From Microbacterium terrae (GTDB taxonomy: Bacteria > Actinomycetota > Actinomycetes > Actinomycetales > Microbacteriaceae), in the NCBI RefSeq assembly GCF_017831975.1, contig NZ_JAFDSS010000001.1:744001-808000 (forward strand): DNA of 64,000 nucleotides. Reading direction: 5' to 3'. The notes under the pieces were generated by a model that was not told the DNA's origin, searched no databases, and worked only from the letters and a program-made list of their open reading frames with translations. A program made the position numbers and the translations under genes. Shown here piece after piece: positions 61,749 to 64,000 of the stretch (within the stretch, counting starts at the first letter, position 1; every line of letters starts with the position of its first letter).

Positions 61749-62945
61749 TCAGGCCTCGAAGAGCAGACGGCCTCCGCCGAGCACCGCCGACCGAGCCGGC
61801 GTGCGCACGAGCACATCCATCGCGTTCTCCGCGTCGACGATCATCAGGTCGGCACGGGCGCCGGGTGCGATCCCCGCCGCGCCGATGCCGGCGAACGGAG
61901 CAGCGCCGGCGGTGGCGATCTCGACCACTCGACGCAGGTCGTCGTCGCGCACGACGCTCGACGACCGGGCGTACTGCCAGGCGATCCCGAGCAGGTCGCC
62001 GGTGCCGTACGGACTCCACAGATCGCGGATGCCGTCGGTGCCGAACGCGAACCGCACACCCGCGGCATCCATCTCGTGCAGCGGCAGCTGCGGCAGGCGC
62101 AGCGGTGCGACCGTCGTCATCGTCACGTCGAGGTCCGCCATGCGCTGGAGCAGGTCTCGCCGACGCGCCGTGTCGACCTGGGCGATGGCGAAGCCGTGGG
62201 CGATGTTGACGCGGCCGACGAGGCCGAGCGACTCGGTGCGATCGAGGATGAGGTCGAACTGGAAGGCGCCGAGCTCGGCCGGATCGTGCAGGTGGATGTC
62301 GATGCCCGCGCCGGTGTCGGCGGCGATCGCGAACAGCGCATCGAGCTGGCCGACGGGGTCGCGGTCGATGCTCGCGGGGTCGAGTCCGCCGATGTGCTCG
62401 ACGCCCTGCTCCGCGGCCTGGCGGAGCAGTTCGATCACGCCGGGGCGTCGGAGCACCCCGTCTTGCGGGAACGCGACGATCTCGGCGGTGATCGCACCGT
62501 CGTACTCGGCGACCGCCTCGCGCACGATGTCGATGCCGCGCAGCCCCAGGCCGAGATCGACGTCGACGTGCGTGCGGATCGCGGTCGTGCCCGATGCGAC
62601 GAAGGCGGCCAGCACCCGCCGGGTGATGTCGAGGCCGGGGATGCCGAGCTCGTCTCGTCGTGCCCGCTCGTGGCGGATGCGCCCGTCGGTGCCGCCGTCG
62701 CCGCCGTACGACTGCCAGGGGTGGCCGATCCACGACTTGTCGACGTGCGCGTGGGCGTTGACGAGCCCCGGAAGCACGAGGTGGCCGCGCGCGTCGAGCT
62801 CGCCTGCGGCGACCGTGCCGCCCGCTGCGGGGAGGATGTCGACAATCGTTCCCGCGGCATCGAGCTGGAGGTCGTGGGTGCCCGCGAGGTCGTCGAGGCG
62901 GGCGTTTCGGACGGCGCTGATGCGGGGGAACGAGGTGTGGAGCAT
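61749..62945 (-). CDS. Amidohydrolase, cytosine-deaminase-like
   Basis: A 398-aa metal-dependent hydrolase. LVLPGLVNAHAHVDKSWIGH is the first metal site (HAH), TAIRTHVDVD and IDIHLHDPAELGAF the second, VNIAHGFAI the third, and FGTDGIRDLWSPYGTGDLLG the metal-binding Asp with the cytosine-deaminase-like tail. The start of the protein has the composite beta sandwich typical of the superfamily. The real substrate is not known. ATG 62945 is chosen (62963 is possible). Convergent with the preceding membrane protein. Confidence 0.85.
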   Translation of the reverse strand: MLHTSFPRISAVRNARLDDLAGTHDLQLDAAGTIVDILPAAGGTVAAGELDARGHLVLPGLVNAHAHVDKSWIGHPWQSYGGDGGTDGRIRHERARRDELGIPGLDITRRVLAAFVASGTTAIRTHVDVDLGLGLRGIDIVREAVAEYDGAITAEIVAFPQDGVLRRPGVIELLRQAAEQGVEHIGGLDPASIDRDPVGQLDALFAIAADTGAGIDIHLHDPAELGAFQFDLILDRTESLGLVGRVNIAHGFAIAQVDTARRRDLLQRMADLDVTMTTVAPLRLPQLPLHEMDAAGVRFAFGTDGIRDLWSPYGTGDLLGIAWQYARSSSVVRDDDLRRVVEIATAGAAPFAGIGAAGIAPGARADLMIVDAENAMDVLVRTPARSAVLGGGRLLFEA

Positions 62946-63035
62946 CCTTCCATCCTCACCCATGATCCGGCCCGTCCAGGCCCCTCCGTCGATTCGGGAG
63001 GGTGGATCAACCGTGATAGTGTTGCTGAGGTTTCC

Positions 63036-63111
63036 GGGCCTGTGGCGCAGTTGGTAGCGCGCCTCGTTCGCATCGAGGAGGTCAGGGGTTCGAATCCCCT
63101 CAGGTCCACCA
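63036..63111 (+). tRNA. tRNA-Ala(CGC)
   Basis: Acceptor GGGCCTG (63036-63042) pairs with CAGGTCC (63101-63107), followed by A and an encoded CCA to 63111. The anticodon stem CCTCG/CGAGG encloses TTCGCAT, with anticodon CGC. The T arm has GGGGTTCGAATCCCC. The IS481-like element begins directly after the CCA. Confidence 0.93.
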
Positions 63112-63161
63112 TGTGATGAGTCGCGACATAGATGACATCTGAGTCGTGACATAGGAGACAT

Positions 63162-64000
63162 TCAAGAAAGAGAGCCCGGCCATCGGCCGGGCTCTCTTTC
63201 GTTGTTTCGCCAGTAGGTTCGGGTGGGTTCGATGGTGTTGGTCGCGATGATTTCGCCGGTGTCGAGGTGGACGACGGTGACGGTGTGTTTGTCGGCGATG
63301 AGGATGCAGCGTTTTCCGCGGTGTTCGACGCCGATGCCGAGGTGATGCATGCGAGAGGCTCTGCGGAAGCTGATCTTCCCGTTGGTGCCGACGTGGTCGT
63401 AGCGGATCCGGTAGTGGACGGCGTCGGTGCGGGCGCCGGCGGGTAGGGCTTTCGGGGTGGCGGCGTAGGCGGTGGCGGGGGTGCTTCCCTCGCGCGCGCG
63501 ATGCGGGCGTGCCGTGTTGTAGTGGTCGCGGAATGTGTCCAGCTGGGTTTGCAGCTCGACGATGTCGCGGGCGCGTGGGTGGGCGGTGAGCCAGCGTTTC
63601 AGGGTCTGGTGGAAGCGTTCGATCTTCCCTTGGGTCTGTGGGTGGTTCGGGGCGCCGTTCTTCTGTCGGATGTTCAGGGCGGCGAGGACGTACTCGAATT
63701 CGTTGCGTCCCCCGCCGTGGCGGGCGGTGTAGACGCGGCCGTTATCGGTGAGCGTGGACGCGGGCGGCCCGTAGCTGTCGACGGCGGTGAGGAAGGTGTC
63801 GACCACGTGTCTGCCGGTGACGGGCCGGTGGGCGGTGCACGACAGCAGCAGACGGGAGTGGTCGTCGAGCCAGTTCAGGATCTCGACGTCGGTGCCGTCG
63901 GCGAGGCGCCAGTGGGTGAAGTCGGACTGCCAGGTCTCATTAGGCTGGGCAGCCTCGAACCGGACGTACGAGCTTCTGGGGCGTTTGCGGGGTTCGGGAG
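63162..64000 (-). CDS. IS481-family transposase, C-terminal part
   Basis: The frame is open to the window edge, giving about 279 C-terminal residues of a DDE transposase; the N-terminal HTH lies outside. Catalytic residues are in WQSDFTHWRLADGTDVE (D1), STLTDNGRVYTARHGGGRNE (D2) and GKIERFHQTLKRWL (E). VTVVHLDTGEIIATNTI lies near the end. No frameshift is seen, so it may be active. The last codons overlap the hairpin at 63167-63199. Confidence 0.9.
   Translation of the reverse strand, partial: PEPRKRPRSSYVRFEAAQPNETWQSDFTHWRLADGTDVEILNWLDDHSRLLLSCTAHRPVTGRHVVDTFLTAVDSYGPPASTLTDNGRVYTARHGGGRNEFEYVLAALNIRQKNGAPNHPQTQGKIERFHQTLKRWLTAHPRARDIVELQTQLDTFRDHYNTARPHRAREGSTPATAYAATPKALPAGARTDAVHYRIRYDHVGTNGKISFRRASRMHHLGIGVEHRGKRCILIADKHTVTVVHLDTGEIIATNTIEPTRTYWRNNEREPGRWPGSLS
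63167..63199. terminator. 15-bp perfect hairpin at the IS end
   Basis: AAAGAGAGCCCGGCC (63167-63181) pairs with GGCCGGGCTCTCTTT (63185-63199) around ATC. It overlaps the last transposase codons and can stop transcripts from either side. Confidence 0.75.

Larger units (their letters stand above)
63112..64000 (-). mobile_element. IS481-family insertion sequence, one end only
   Basis: The element starts within a few bases of the tRNA-Ala 3' end and continues past the window. Its end holds two 21-bp near-copies, 63118-63138 and 63141-63161, sharing GAGTCG-GACATA and GACAT blocks, which probably include the terminal inverted repeat. The transposase reads inward on the minus strand. The exact outer boundary and any target duplication cannot be fixed without the other end. 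Confidence 0.75.

Overview
The window is high-GC DNA from an actinomycete, most likely a Microbacteriaceae member close to Microbacterium. The grounds are the ImuB-DnaE2 mutasome pair, an Lsr2 nucleoid protein, a two-gene PntAB transhydrogenase, the 5-formyl-THF cyclo-ligase / galU / RimJ-type order, and many genes with a TANNNT box 5-7 bp before the start codon, which is typical of leaderless actinobacterial transcripts. The genus is an inference; no rRNA is present.

Region 1 (1-5.9 kb) is chromosomal backbone: the 3' part of imuB, dnaE2 (carrying an in-frame repeat insert), a small membrane protein, a GH114-like lipoprotein and tRNA-Arg(CCU).

Region 2 (about 5.9-34.7 kb) is a genomic island of about 28.8 kb inserted in the 3' end of tRNA-Arg(CCU). 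A 22-bp direct repeat (5908-5929 and 34703-34724) marks attL and attR, and tandem copies of an 11-bp motif lie just inside both ends. The island carries a tyrosine integrase, an excisionase-like protein, a MobF relaxase without any type IV secretion genes (so probably a mobilizable element) and stacked anti-phage systems. These are (i) a predicted modification-dependent nuclease with SRA-like and PD-(D/E)XK parts, beside a NUDIX gene, a second PD-(D/E)XK protein and McrBC; (ii) a type I restriction system with HsdR and a fused HsdM-HsdS that has only one target-recognition domain; and (iii) a type II CBASS operon with CD-NTase, Cap2 (E2/E1), Cap3 (JAMM peptidase) and two effectors, NucC and TIR-SAVED. 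The McrBC module plus integrase is bracketed by about 180-bp direct repeats, so the island looks composite. Between 14.2 and 16.9 kb lie several frameshifted genes and a run of 17 G, which point to decay or to sequencing error.

Region 3 (34.7-46.4 kb) is backbone again: small hypothetical genes, a DUF2283 protein, a GNAT acetyltransferase, a DUF1697 protein, a DUF4188/MerR divergent pair, a RIO-type kinase preceded by a 20-codon ORF, a cysteine-free HesB-like protein, and a five-gene operon on the minus strand (phosphodiester glycosidase-like, GT2-GtrA, DUF4956, VTC polyphosphate polymerase-like, beta-helix carbohydrate-binding lipoprotein). That operon probably builds or modifies a phosphate-containing surface polymer.

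Region 4 (46.6-64 kb) holds pntAB, lsr2, a LuxR-family regulator divergent from a DUF485 / solute:sodium symporter pair, an Ogt-like protein whose active-site Cys is Val, a very large SF1-helicase-like protein with degenerate Walker motifs, mscL, an FmdB zinc ribbon, 5-formyl-THF cyclo-ligase, galU, a RimJ-type acetyltransferase, a membrane protein, an amidohydrolase, tRNA-Ala(CGC) and an IS481-family element running off the end.
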